Origin: Lichina pygmaea
Lineage: Eukaryota; Ascomycota; Lichinomycetes; Lichinales; Lichinaceae
Length of the DNA stretch: 64,000 nt
NCBI GenBank assembly: GCA_963422465.1
Contig: OY730174.1
Span: 1,860,001 to 1,924,000, forward strand
Reading direction: 5' to 3'
Below, piece after piece: positions 1 to 10,289 of this stretch (the first letter of the stretch is position 1; each line of letters begins with the position of its first letter). The position numbers and the translations under genes were made by a program. Under the pieces are notes generated by a model that made no database searches, was not told where the DNA came from, and worked only from the letters and a program-made list of their open reading frames with translations.

Positions 1-436
1 TTCTGTCTGACCATCTGTCTCTGGGTGGTGTCCTGAGAATAGTCATAGCATGATGTCAAGATGGGCACAGAGTGCTTTCCAGAATAAGCTGACAAACTGA
101 CCTTCTCTGTCTGAGACAATACTCCTGGGTAAGCCATGGGTACAGATAATAAACTAGATGAACATCCAGACAAGATGCAAGGTTGTTATCTCAGCACATA
201 GCACAAAGTGGTGTTCTTTGGTGAGACAGTCAGTGATGACCCAGATGTGCTTGGCACCAGGGAAGCAGGCATCTCTTGACTTGGGTAAGTCAGTAATGAA
301 ATCTATAGCCAGATCCTGCCAACAATGCTGAGGTATAGGAAGAGACAGCAGCTTTCCTTGGTGATCACAGGCAGGCTTTGCTCAAGAGCAGACATGACAA
401 TTCCTGATGTACTGCTGTATGATGTTCACCATCTTT

Positions 437-874
437 GAGGGGTGGCATAGTGTAGTGGGAAGCTGGTGAGAGTTTCCCACTACGTGGCACCCATGACCCA
501 GAACTAGTGGTGTCAGGCCTGGAGAACCTGACTAAACTAGTCGTCAGTTCAAATCTGACCCACCCCACATTCTGCCACAAAAACCCCCAAGATTCATAGA
601 ACTTGTCTAAGATGTACTCCTCACAAGATGTATGAAAAACCCCCAAGAAATAGCTCACCCAATATCTGTCAAGATTCACAAAACCCTTATTACTGTGGTT
701 TTCCTATTTCCCCTACAGAGTTTGGGGTTTTCCCACAGTACGTACACTACAAACCACAGGGTGTACAGTAAATGCGTGAGGTCCCTGAGTCAAGTCTACC
801 AGAGACAAAAATCCTTCAAGAAGTTCTGCATGGCTTAACAGCCAAATCAGTGTAAGAATCAAATCAAAAAAAAA
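437..874 (+). mobile_element. tRNA-derived SINE, copy 1
   Basis: A 438-bp SINE. The tRNA-like head begins GGGGTGG and pairs with CCACCCC about 120 nt later, with an A box and a GTTCRAATC-type B box between. The body ends CTGCATGGCTTAACAGCC...GTAAGAATCAAAT plus an A-rich tail. It sits in the integrase part of chromovirus copy 1, flanked by an 11-bp TSD, TCACYATCTTT (426-436 and 875-885). The empty site is preserved in copy 2 near 17870. Most CpGs present in copies 3 and 4 are TpG or CpA here, so this is an older insertion. Confidence 0.9.
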
Positions 875-3367
875 TCACTATCTTTGGCCAATAGTACCAA
901 CAAGACAGAAGATTGTGGGTCTTGGCAATCCCAGTGTGGCCAGCTATTGCTTGGTCATGGACTTCTTGGAACAGGTGTAGGTGTAGCTCATTGTTCTCAG
1001 GGATCCAGAGTCAGTTCTTGTAGAAGAGACAGTCATTTTCCAAGCTGCAGTCTGAGAGAGACACTTCTCAACTGTACCTGACACTATCCCTTAGCATCTG
1101 TGACACTGTTGCCACTGGATCACCTTCAGCAAGGTTGTTATAGGTAGCTTGGATGATGTCTGAAAGAGGTGCAGCACCAGGTTCAGTGTCAACTGGTGCA
1201 GCTTCTGAACATCTCAGGATCTGGATGGGCTTGACTTGAACCTCTGAATATGCAAGATTCTTGGGCTTGAGGACAACTTACTCCATGAAGTCTTGACAGG
1301 GATCACTGTCTAACAGGAGGTCTTGGAAATGTTGAGTGAGGGCGTCAGCCTTGCACTGACTGCCTGGACAGTAGCTGATCTTGAAATTGAAGTGTGACAA
1401 GAACTTGCTCCAACAGGCTTGACGGCGGGAAAGGCACTTTGACAACATGAAGTACTCCAAGTTCTTGTGATCAGAGATCACTTTGACAGGTTCTGGAGAT
1501 CCTTCAAGCTCTGCTCACCATTCTTCAAAGGCACAGACAATTGCCAGCAACTCTTTGTTGTAGATCTTGTAGTTGCATTCTGCTGGCAGGTGGCGGTGTG
1601 ACAAGAAGGCAACAGGGTGTAGAACTCCTTCATGATCTGGCTGGGACAGGACAGCACCAGAGATGTAGTCAGAAGTGTCAGTCTCAACAACACACTCCTT
1701 CTCCAGATCAAAGTGCTGCAGGATGGGTGCAGTGCTGAACACTTTCTTGATGCTTTCAAACAAGCACTGCTCTGGGGTTTCCCACTTGAAGGCAACATTC
1801 TTCTTGGTCAGAGCTGTGAGCAGGGATGCAAGCTTGGCAAAGTCTTTGATGAACTGGTGGTAGAAGTTTGCAAAGGCAATGAAGCTCTGCACTTCCTTGA
1901 GACTGGTAGAAGGCTTCCACTCCTTGATGGTGTCAGTCTTGGCTGGGTCTATACTCACAGATCTTGGTCAGCTGTCTTCAGTGGCAGACTGAATAATAAG
2001 ACTAAGGTACTTGACTTGATGCACTTCAAAGTCGCACTTGGAGATGTCAACTTGCAGGCTTGTATCTTGTAGTTGACTGAGAACAAGCTTGACGTGCTTC
2101 CGGTGTTTCTTGAGTGTCTGACTGTAGACAAGGATATTATCCACATAGGCAATGCCAAAGACATCAAGGATGTCAGGTTCCAAAACATCATTGATGTAGT
2201 TCTGGAATGTGCTTGGAGCATTGGCAAGACCAAAGGGCATGACAAGGTATTCGTAGAGGCCTGAGTGTGTGCGGAACACAGTCTTCCATTCTTCACCTTC
2301 CTTCATCCAGATACAGTTGAAGGCACCAACAATGTCAAGCTTGGTGTACCACACAGCTTTGCAAAGCTGGTCCAACATCTCCCAGATCAGTGGTAGGGGG
2401 TAACAGTTCTTGATGGTGATGGTGTTGAGTGCTCTGTAGTCTACACAGAAACACAATCCACCTCCTGGCTTCTTGACAAAGAGGACTGGTACAGCAGTAG
2501 GTGATGAAGATACTTGAATAAAGCTCTTGTTCAGGTTCTCTGTCAGGTACTTCTTGAGAACTTCAAGTTCTTCTCTGCTTATGCTGTACAGAGGTCCAGA
2601 GGGTGCCTGGGTTCCCAGTTCCATCTTGATCTTGTGGTCAACTCCTGGGTGTAGAGGAGGAAGCTTGTTGGTGTCATCCTTGCTGAAGATGTCTAGGAAC
2701 TTGTGGTACTGAGCAGGGAGAAGTGTGGCAGGATCCACGCACTTCTTTGGCTTCAACGCCTGCTCAATGTCTCTCAGAAAAACACTGAACAGCTGGTGAT
2801 CTGGCTTGGCAGCAAGAAGAGAAAATATGGCAGCATTGATGGGGATTGGTGTGGCAGAAAGAGGCTTGGGATCCTGAGGCTTTCCAGCAGACATCTTGGC
2901 TTCAAGATCCAAAGAGATTGGATAGCTATTGTTTGACTTGAGGCATGCAGATCAGCAGTGATCTGACTTGAACATGATTGAGGTGTTTGTCCAATCAATG
3001 TGTGGTCTGTGCTTCTGGAGCCATGGCATCCCCAGAATCACATCATAGTGAACACCAGGAGACACAAAGAGAGAGACTTCCTCCTGGTGCACACCATGTG
3101 CTGTGGTCATGATTGTCTTGGCAAGATGTGTGGTTTGTGACATCTTGCCATCAAACAATCGCAATGTGCATGGGTAGGGGAGAGGTTCTTGGTGAAGAGA
3201 TTGTGTAAAGGAAGCACCAATGCAGCCAAATACTGAACAGCCAGAGTTAATAAGAATATTGCACTTGAATTTCCCATCTAGGATACAAGGAAGAAACAAG
3301 CACTTGCTGTCCAATTGCTGGTCTGGAGACAGATAGCCAACATGGAGATCCTTTTCATGTTCTTGGG

Positions 3368-3802
3368 GGGGTGGCATGGTGTAGCGGGAAGCTGGTGAGA
3401 GTTTCCCACTACATAGCACCCATGACCCAGAACTAGTGGTGTCAGGCCTGGAGAACCTGACTAAACTAGTTGTCAGTTCAAATCTGACCCACCCCACATT
3501 CTGCCACAAAAACTCCCAAGATTCATAGAACTTGTCTAAGATGTACTCCTCACAAGATGTATGAAAACCCCCAAGAAATAGCTCACCCAATATCCATCAA
3601 GATCCACAAAACCCTTATTACTGTGGTTTTCCTATTTCCCCTACAGAGTTTGGGGTTTTCCCACAGTACGTACACTACAAACCACAGGGTGTACAGTAAA
3701 TGTGTGAGGTCCCCGAGTCAAGTCTACCAGAGACAAAAATCCTTCAAGAAGTTCTGCATAGCTTAACAGCTGAATCAGTGTAAGAATCAAATCAAAAAAA
3801 AA
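3368..3802 (+). mobile_element. tRNA-derived SINE, copy 2
   Basis: A 435-bp SINE of the same family as 437-874, inserted in the protease-side part of chromovirus copy 1. It has a perfect 13-bp TSD, TCATGTTCTTGGG (3355-3367 and 3803-3815). The uninterrupted sequence is visible in copy 2 around 15400. Only about 10 bp separate its TSD from the LINE that starts at 3825. Confidence 0.9.
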
Positions 3803-3995
3803 TCATGTTCTTGGGCGTGACGATTTTTGATTTTTGATTTGATTCTTACACTGTTTGTAGCTTTACGGCCATGCAGATCTTCCAGCTAATAGTGAACTTC
3901 TTCAGAAAACCTTTAAAGGAATAAAAACTGAAGACAGGGAGGTGACTAGAAAGTGTAGCAAAAGAAAATCTTGTAGTGTCTGGTAGGAAAAGCTT

Positions 3996-6900
3996 CTAGA
4001 TGTTGGAGTGTGAATAGTGAAGTTTGAAAGCCAGATTAAATTGGTTTAGTCTTTTCAAAGACATAAACCAGTACAGAAACTTCTGTAGAAGCTCTGGGTT
4101 TGAAATAATAGTAGTGAAATCTTGGGGGTTAAAGAGAGCATGTTGTCTTTGACTTGAGTAGAGAGAGCATGAAGAGGTGATATACTTTACTGTCTCTTCT
4201 GCTTGACCACACATGTATAGGGGGGTAGGAAAGTCAGGGACTCCAGCTCTGAAAAGAAAACTTGCTAGACCAATTCTCCCAGTTCTGGTTTGCAGTAGTA
4301 GACTTGCCTCAGCTTTCTGTAGCTCTTTGTAGAGCTTTAGGTTGTTGTAGTGAGGTTTTTGGCAAAATACCTGCCATCCAGCATAGCCTTTTCTTTTCTT
4401 CTCCTCCTATTGGTTTTCCCACTCTTTAGTAAAGAGTATTTGTAGTTCTTTCTTTGAACTAGCCTGGTTAGTAGTTATTTGACTTAACCAAGTGAACTTC
4501 CAATTAGGAGAGATAGTTGAGGATTTCTTTAAAGGTTTCCTCAGTGAAGAAGTATAGGAAGAAATAGTAGAAAAGGTACTGTCAAGAAAGTCTTTCAGAG
4601 AGGAGGTTTGGATAGAAGATAGAAAACAAGCTGTGCGAAATTTAAAATAGAGATCTAGAGGTAAAAGAAAAAGCTCACTCTCTAATAGAAAAGAAGGAGT
4701 GGCTTTGAAAGCACCCCCAATAAGTCTCAGACATTTGTTTTGGAATATGATAAGAGAGGAAATATTAGAGGATTTTCTGAGTGGGTTGAACCAAATTCCC
4801 ACTGCATAGCTCAGGACAGATCTGAGTATTGCAGTGTACACAAGGCGTGCTGTGAGAACTGGAAAGCCCCAGGTGGAGTAAGAGGTTCTAGAAAGAGAAG
4901 ATAGTGCTTTTTGTGCTTTTTGAAGAATAATTCTCTGGTGTTTGTGCCAGTGGAGTTTGGCATCCAGGTACACTCCCAATACTCACACTTCTTCTTTTGG
5001 TTTTAGAATCACATTCCCAAGTCTAAGCTTGAGCTGCAGATTGTCTGATCTTCTTCTGGAAAAATGAAGTATTTCATATTTCTCAGAAGAGAAGACCATT
5101 CTATGTCTTGCAGCCCAAGATAGATATTTAAGATGTGTATTCTTCAACTTCAGAAGGTTGCTTTTAAGAGAGTGTCCAAATACAAGTAGATTTGTATCAT
5201 CTGCAAATCCCAGAGCAGAAACACCAGTAGTAGGAGAATGTACAGTCTCATGAAGTTCAGAAATATAGAATAGAAAAAGAATAGGAGACAAAGAGGAACC
5301 TTGGGGAACTCCACAGTGAATAGGAATAGAAGAGGACTCAGAGTCATCAAAAACTAGAGTGGTGGTACGTCTGGTACAGAAAGAGAAGATCCAAGAAGTT
5401 AGCCAGACAGGGATTCCTTTTCTCTCCAGAATCTTTTGAAGAATCTCTGGGAGAACTCTGTCATATGCTCCTGAGATGTCCAGAGAAAGTAGAGATGCAA
5501 CCATGCCTTCTTTCCAGACTTTTTCCACTTGGGAAGTTAGAAGGAAAAGTGCTGATTCAGTTGATCTGCCTTTCCTGAACCCCATCTGGATTTCTGGCAA
5601 GAGTTTAGCCTCTTCTGCTACCTTGCTTAGTCTGGCTGCTGTAATAGCTTCCATCAGCTTGCCAGTTGTGTTTAGCAGAGCTATAGGGCACCAGGCTTTA
5701 GCTTGGTTATAGATTCTCTTGCCAGGTTTTCTTAGACAGACTGTTTTTGCATTCTTGAATTCCTCTGGAAAGTATTCCAGTCTCCAGCATGTTGATGTGA
5801 GAACAGCTATAGCTTGGCAGAACTTGGAACCCAGAGCTTTCAGAAATCTATTTGGCAGCTTGTCTTTTCCTCCTGCTGTAAAAGGTTTCTTCTTGTTCAC
5901 AATTTGCTCCACTTCTTCAGTGGTAACCTCCTGAGAAAGCTGGATCTCTGGGGTACTCTGGTGACTTTCTGTACTTGGTTCTGGAACATGTGCTTCTGGA
6001 AAGAATTGAGCTGAGAAAGATTTTGTCTTCTCCTCAAAGCTTTTGGCTAGTCCTTCTTGAGTCTCCAGATCAGGGACCAGAGAAATATCAGAGGTCTTGT
6101 TAGCTTTTGATTTTCCCCACTTTGCAAGCTTCCAGAATTTTGAGGAACTGGCTAGCTCATGAACTTGTTTTCTGAAGGTGTTCTGTTTGCCTTCTCTGAC
6201 AGCTTTCTTCTTGAGCTTAGTTGCTTCTTCTAGCTCTTCTTGGCTTGCCTGTCCTCTGAGCACTTGTCTTCTTATTCTTCTTTCCTGCTTAACTTTAGTT
6301 TGGATCTCTTGGTTCCACCAGGGGACTGAGTGGCTAGATTGCTTCTGGAGTTCTGTGCATCTGTCTGCTATTTCTTGGAGAAAGTGGTTAAGATATTCCA
6401 AGTACTCATCCACTTCATGTTTATCTTGAAAGTGGAAGGGCAGCTGCAAATTATTACACTCTTGTTTTGCCAGGTTTGTGTCCCGTGTTTTCCAGTTTCT
6501 TTCTGGCTTCCAGGTTTTTCTTGGTGAGTCCAGGTCCAGGCTAGTTAGCACAGGTCTGTGGTCAGACCCATGAAAGAACTGCAAAGCAATTTTAGAAAAG
6601 ATTAGAGAGTTAGAAAGAGAAGAAGATTTTTTTATTTTATTTATTTATTTATTTGATTCTTAGAAGAAGATATAAAGGAAAGATCAATAGGTGAACAGGG
6701 TTTGTGGGAAAGAGATCTAGCTCTTGTGGGTGTAAAAGGTGCAATAGCTAACTCCAGATTTGAGTTTTTCATTAGAGTTTGGAACTTGTGTGCAGTGTCA
6801 GAATATAGTCTTCTTTTCTTTGACCAGTCAGGGTGGTGAAGATTTGAGTCTGTAAGAAGAATATGCTGCCCTTTTGCTTGTAAAGCATTTTGGAGTAGAC

Positions 6901-7282
6901 AGAGAAGAGCTTCTGATGCTTGTAGGTAGTTCTCTTGACTTGAGGGAGTGAAGTATAGATTATGCACCCACAGAGAAGTAGAGGTGTTTTCCAGATGAAT
7001 TTCAAGAGAAACAAAGTCTTTACTCCAGAAAGTAGAGTGGAGAGATGACAGATTCAGGTTTTTGTTAATAAGAAAAATAGTTCTACCAATCTCTGGAGAA
7101 TATAAAGGAAGAAAAGAAGAAAAAACAGTTGAGGTGCTGGTTCGAAGGTGAGGATTCTTCCAGAGTTCTTGAAGTGCAATAATATCTACTTCTTGAAGAG
7201 TTGGGGTTGCTAGAAGTAGCTCTTGGACTGATTGGCTTTTCTGCACATTGTATTGAAGAAGTGTGAACTTTGTATTCTTCAT
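3996..7282 (-). pseudogene. LINE copy 1 ORF2 (endonuclease-reverse transcriptase), broken
   Basis: Polyprotein that nicks the target and primes reverse transcription. It begins MKNTKFTLLQYNVQKSQ, typical of an APE-type endonuclease (about 213 residues visible). The RT follows, with LSLDISGAYDRV (motif A), GVPQGSSLSP (motif B) and ALGFADDTN (motif C, FADD). A cysteine/histidine motif, CGQAEETVKYITSSC, lies near the C-terminus. Three breaks are visible: a 34-bp tail insertion with its TSD (6618-6671, net +44 bp, frame-shifting), TGA at 4983-4985 just after the RT palm, where subfamily B has Arg or His, and TAG at 4407-4409 where copy 2 has Trp. No RNase H motif lies between RT and C-terminus. 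Confidence 0.85.
6628..6661 (-). mobile_element. 34-bp tail-only retroposon insertion
   Basis: A T-rich block on the plus strand that reads AAGAATCAAATAAAT... on the minus strand, the exact terminal motif of the LINEs and SINEs here. It is flanked by a perfect 10-bp direct repeat AGAAGAAGAT (6618-6627 and 6662-6671). The other LINE copies lack it. Removing it with one repeat keeps ORF2 in frame (SFISSS into LSNSLIF), so it arrived after this LINE inserted. It is best read as target-primed integration that stopped after copying only the 3' tail. Confidence 0.75.
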
Positions 7283-8610
7283 GTAGACATTTCATCTTCA
7301 AAGATCTTGAAGGGGTTGACTGACTGCTTTCCCCCTGTGTTTGTTGATCTTGTAGACAGAATTTGCACTTCTGGAGACTCTCCTCTGAGTCTCTCTGAGC
7401 TTCTAGTTGGCTCTGTGGGTTTCCGTCTTTTTCCCCCTGGAAGAGTCTGTATGAAGGGGAAAGTAACTGGAGACTGTGTGACTGGGACAGTGGTAGCAGT
7501 GGAGATCTCATACTTCCCTGGGCGGGAAATCCATGCCTCTCTTGCCTTCTTGACTGCTTCTTGGCGTACTGGGCATGTGCTAGCCCAGGCTGGGTGAGCT
7601 TCTTTGCAGTTGCTGCATTTTGGCTTTAGCAGTTGCTCAGGGATTTGGCAGGTTCTTCTTTCATGCTGGCCTCCACAGGCACCACATACAGCTTGATTCC
7701 TGCACAGGCGAGCTTGGTGTCCATACCCAAAGCACTTGAAGCATTGTGCCACCACTGTGTTAGCCAGAAAAGACTCTGCCTCATGCAATCTGTGGCCCAG
7801 CACTACTCCACTCTCAATTAGAAGATTGGCCTGTTCTGGGGTGGCCAGATCCAGGTGGAGTGAAGTAACTGGTTTCTTTTGAGCTATAGCCTTCTTTGAC
7901 CAGTAGGCTCTTAGAATAGTGATTTGCTTGCTCAGGGATGGGTTGCTGTTCTGGATAGTCTGGCAAGTTTTTTCCTGGTTTTCTGGCTGGATGTCTGTGG
8001 TTCTGACTCCATGAATCAACACTGGGAATCTCTTGGGTTGGATAGTTGCTTCCTTGGTAAAAATAGCTGATATCCAGGCAGAGTCTTTCTCCAGAAAACT
8101 CTTAGTCTCTTGGGTTTCAGTGTTAATAAGAATATCCTCTGAGGGAAGTTTTCTCACTGCTCTGACTTGTTTATTATAGGGACTGGGGAGTCTGTCTTGG
8201 AGAGCTTGAAAAAGCTGGATGTGAGTCCTGTTGGCTATATCAGGTGTCTGGTTACCAGGGTGGACAAGAACTTCCTTCAGAATCCTTGGAGCTAGAGGGA
8301 TTTGAGCTGAGATATGTTTCTGAACAGCCTGGGCATATGATGGCTTAGATTCTTGCTTGTCTAGCCACTTGTTAATATTCTCCAGCTCCTGGAAAATCTT
8401 ATTGGTCAGACCAGTGGGGAGAGACTGGGTTTTGGTGGACTGGGCTTCATTAGTACAAGAGTTTTTCTTAATATTCTCCCAGCTTTTCAGTACAGATTCT
8501 GGGGTAGCTTGAGTCTTGAGCCATGAGTCCAGTAGGTTGTAGTCATTCTGGAGAGCTGGATAGGGGGTAGAAGAACTAGGCTGAGTACCAGCAGAACTGG
8601 GAGCTGGCAT
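7279..8610 (-). CDS. LINE copy 1 ORF1 (Gag-like RNA-binding protein)
   Basis: Nucleic-acid chaperone ORF of the LINE, which would coat the element RNA. From the first ATG (8608-8610) it encodes 443 residues; the frame stays open upstream to about 8721 without another ATG. The N-terminal half is S/T/P/Q-rich. The middle carries the conserved stretch seen in LINE copy 5 ORF1 (SYAQ.VQK...P.RI). The C-terminal third has three zinc knuckles: CFKCFGYGHQARLC, CGACGGQHERRTC and CSNCKEAHPAWASTCP. It ends MST-stop, and its TGA overlaps the ORF2 start as ATGA (7279-7282). It appears intact, so this copy may be the youngest of subfamily A in the window. Confidence 0.85.
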   Translation of the reverse strand: MPAPSSAGTQPSSSTPYPALQNDYNLLDSWLKTQATPESVLKSWENIKKNSCTNEAQSTKTQSLPTGLTNKIFQELENINKWLDKQESKPSYAQAVQKHISAQIPLAPRILKEVLVHPGNQTPDIANRTHIQLFQALQDRLPSPYNKQVRAVRKLPSEDILINTETQETKSFLEKDSAWISAIFTKEATIQPKRFPVLIHGVRTTDIQPENQEKTCQTIQNSNPSLSKQITILRAYWSKKAIAQKKPVTSLHLDLATPEQANLLIESGVVLGHRLHEAESFLANTVVAQCFKCFGYGHQARLCRNQAVCGACGGQHERRTCQIPEQLLKPKCSNCKEAHPAWASTCPVRQEAVKKAREAWISRPGKYEISTATTVPVTQSPVTFPFIQTLPGGKRRKPTEPTRSSERLRGESPEVQILSTRSTNTGGKQSVNPFKIFEDEMST

Positions 8611-10022
8611 TGTTGGAGAAGGTGTTGTTTTTCTGGTAGTGTTCTGGGAGGAGTCCGGTTTCTTCTTTTTGACAGGTATAGGGTAGGTAACCTGCACAGT
8701 GGGTTGTTCACAAAGGGTCACCTGGTTCCTAGCAGTAATTCCACAATCCTGGGACCACTCCCCAAGACTGTACTTTCCTGGGCAGTCTTTTCCAACTAGA
8801 CTCTAGGGAAATCTGGCTGTATTAACTCAAGCTGGAGACCACACCCCCTGCCTGAGCTTTCCTAGAGTTTTTCAACTCTACCAGCACTAGAGGCAAGCTC
8901 TAAACTATTTCTCTTATCCTGGGAGCCCTGATCTCCTTGATACTAGATGTTTCTCTTGAGAGAAGTTCAAGCTGTTATCTCTGTTTGGGCACGACGATAA
9001 CCAAGGACTACTTGTTTTCCGACTCTGGAGTAGTCTCAACAGTGGCAGACTTGGTGGTGGTTATGGTGGTGGCAACAACAGGCATGCTTTTCACTGGACA
9101 GAAGGTTGAGACATGACCTTGGTTCCCACAGTAGAAGCAGAGGCCTTTGCTTCAGCGATGTTCTCACTCTTCTGGTGTCAGCTTAGAGCGGCTGAGATCC
9201 ATGGTAGGACTTGGTGGCTGTGGTGTGAAGACTGGCTTGATGAACCCTGGACGCGGAACTGAAGCTCCTGACTGTGGAACTGAGGCTTGGGTGGGAGGTG
9301 CTTGACATGGACAGTGAGAGTTGGCAGAAGTGGCACACAACTGGTTGTCCTGCAGCTGGCATTCCTCAACAAGCTTCTGATAGCTGATGTCCTTGAGGTT
9401 GATGCTGACAAGCTGTTTGGCAAGCTCTTCAGAGACAGTGCATCAAAGATAGTACTTCAAGGCCTTGTTGTTGAAGCCTGTGTGTGGAGCATACTGATTG
9501 AACTCTGTGAAGAACTCAGCAAAGGAACAGTTGGCCTGACACAAGGTGATGAGCTTTCTCTGAGCTAGGAACTCTGGGTCTGGGTCGGAGAAGGTGTTCC
9601 AGAGATCTTGGATGATGTCATGCCAGTCAATGTACTGGCCAGCGGTGATCTTAGCTGAGATGTAGGACTGCACAGTGCCAGTGGTGTGTGAAAAGATGTA
9701 CATAATCCGCGATGTTTCCGTGGGGTACCGGTCAGTGTTGAGTGTCATCTTGAGTGACAGTGACATGATGAAGCTCTCAAGCTTCTCATGCATGATTTCC
9801 GTGTTTCCGCCATTGCCACTGAAGATCTCTGAGTCAGCAGTGTGTTCAGACTTGGACTTGGGAGTAGTGTTGGTAGCTTGAATTCACATGAACTCTGCAA
9901 ACATGTTGCAAAGGAACTTGTCATTTCCAGCAACTGGCATAGCTTAGTCTGGTTGTTGAGATATGACAAGGACGTGAACATAGCTTAGTGAAGTGTGTTA
10001 TGGTTGGATAGGTCTTTCGTAG

Positions 10023-10289
10023 TATGACAAGGCAATAGCAGAGCAGAACTCAAGCCTAACTGATTCAGTAACCTTGACCTGACTTGGCTTGAGACTTGAG
10101 ACTTGGATTGATGTACAAGACAAAAGACAAGGAAGGAAGAGAGAAAAGAAGAAGAGAAGAAGCTGGGGGAGCAGGAGAAGTTCTTATAGGCAGGGGATAC
10201 AGCAGAGCAAACAGGCAACAGTGCAGATGGAACTTGCCGGCAAGGTGTGTGACTTGTGCCAGATATGCAACAGGGCCAGAACTGTGACA
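10023..10289 (-). repeat. 5' LTR of chromovirus copy 1
   Basis: About 267 bp, TGTCAC...GTCATA in element orientation, matching both LTRs of copy 2. It holds a CCTATAAG TATA-type box followed by a long C/T-rich tract. It has one copy of the U3 segment that appears twice in the copy 2 LTRs. Confidence 0.85.

Larger units (their letters stand above)
3825..8986 (-). mobile_element. Tad-like LINE copy 1 (subfamily A), near full length
   Basis: A 5.16-kb non-LTR retrotransposon inserted in chromovirus copy 1. It has a 5' UTR (about 8986-8611), ORF1 with CCHC knuckles, ORF2 with APE-type endonuclease and reverse transcriptase, then a 3' UTR ending ...CAGTGTAAGAATCAAAT and an A-rich tail (T-rich on the plus strand at 3825-3845). 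A 12-bp imperfect TSD, GGGCRYGACGAT, lies at 3813-3824 and 8987-8998. No RNase H domain is visible after the RT. Tad-clade placement rests on the two-ORF layout and on fungal context; RNase H is usual in that clade, so its absence is notable. Confidence 0.9.
1..10289 (-). mobile_element. Ty3/Gypsy chromovirus copy 1 (partial, broken)
   Basis: LTR retrotransposon fossil read on the minus strand. Its 5' LTR is at 10023-10289 and its 3' end lies beyond the left edge. Parts in element order: gag at about 9999-9000, protease region about 3350-2950, reverse transcriptase and RNase H about 2910-1280, integrase from about 1260 to the edge. The same parts occur in the same order in copy 2 (11677-19455), which is clearly related at nucleotide level. 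Three later insertions interrupt it: SINE 437-874, SINE 3368-3802 and LINE 3825-8986. It is broken in several places and almost free of CpG, so it is old. The chromovirus assignment comes from copy 2, where a chromodomain is visible. Confidence 0.9.
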
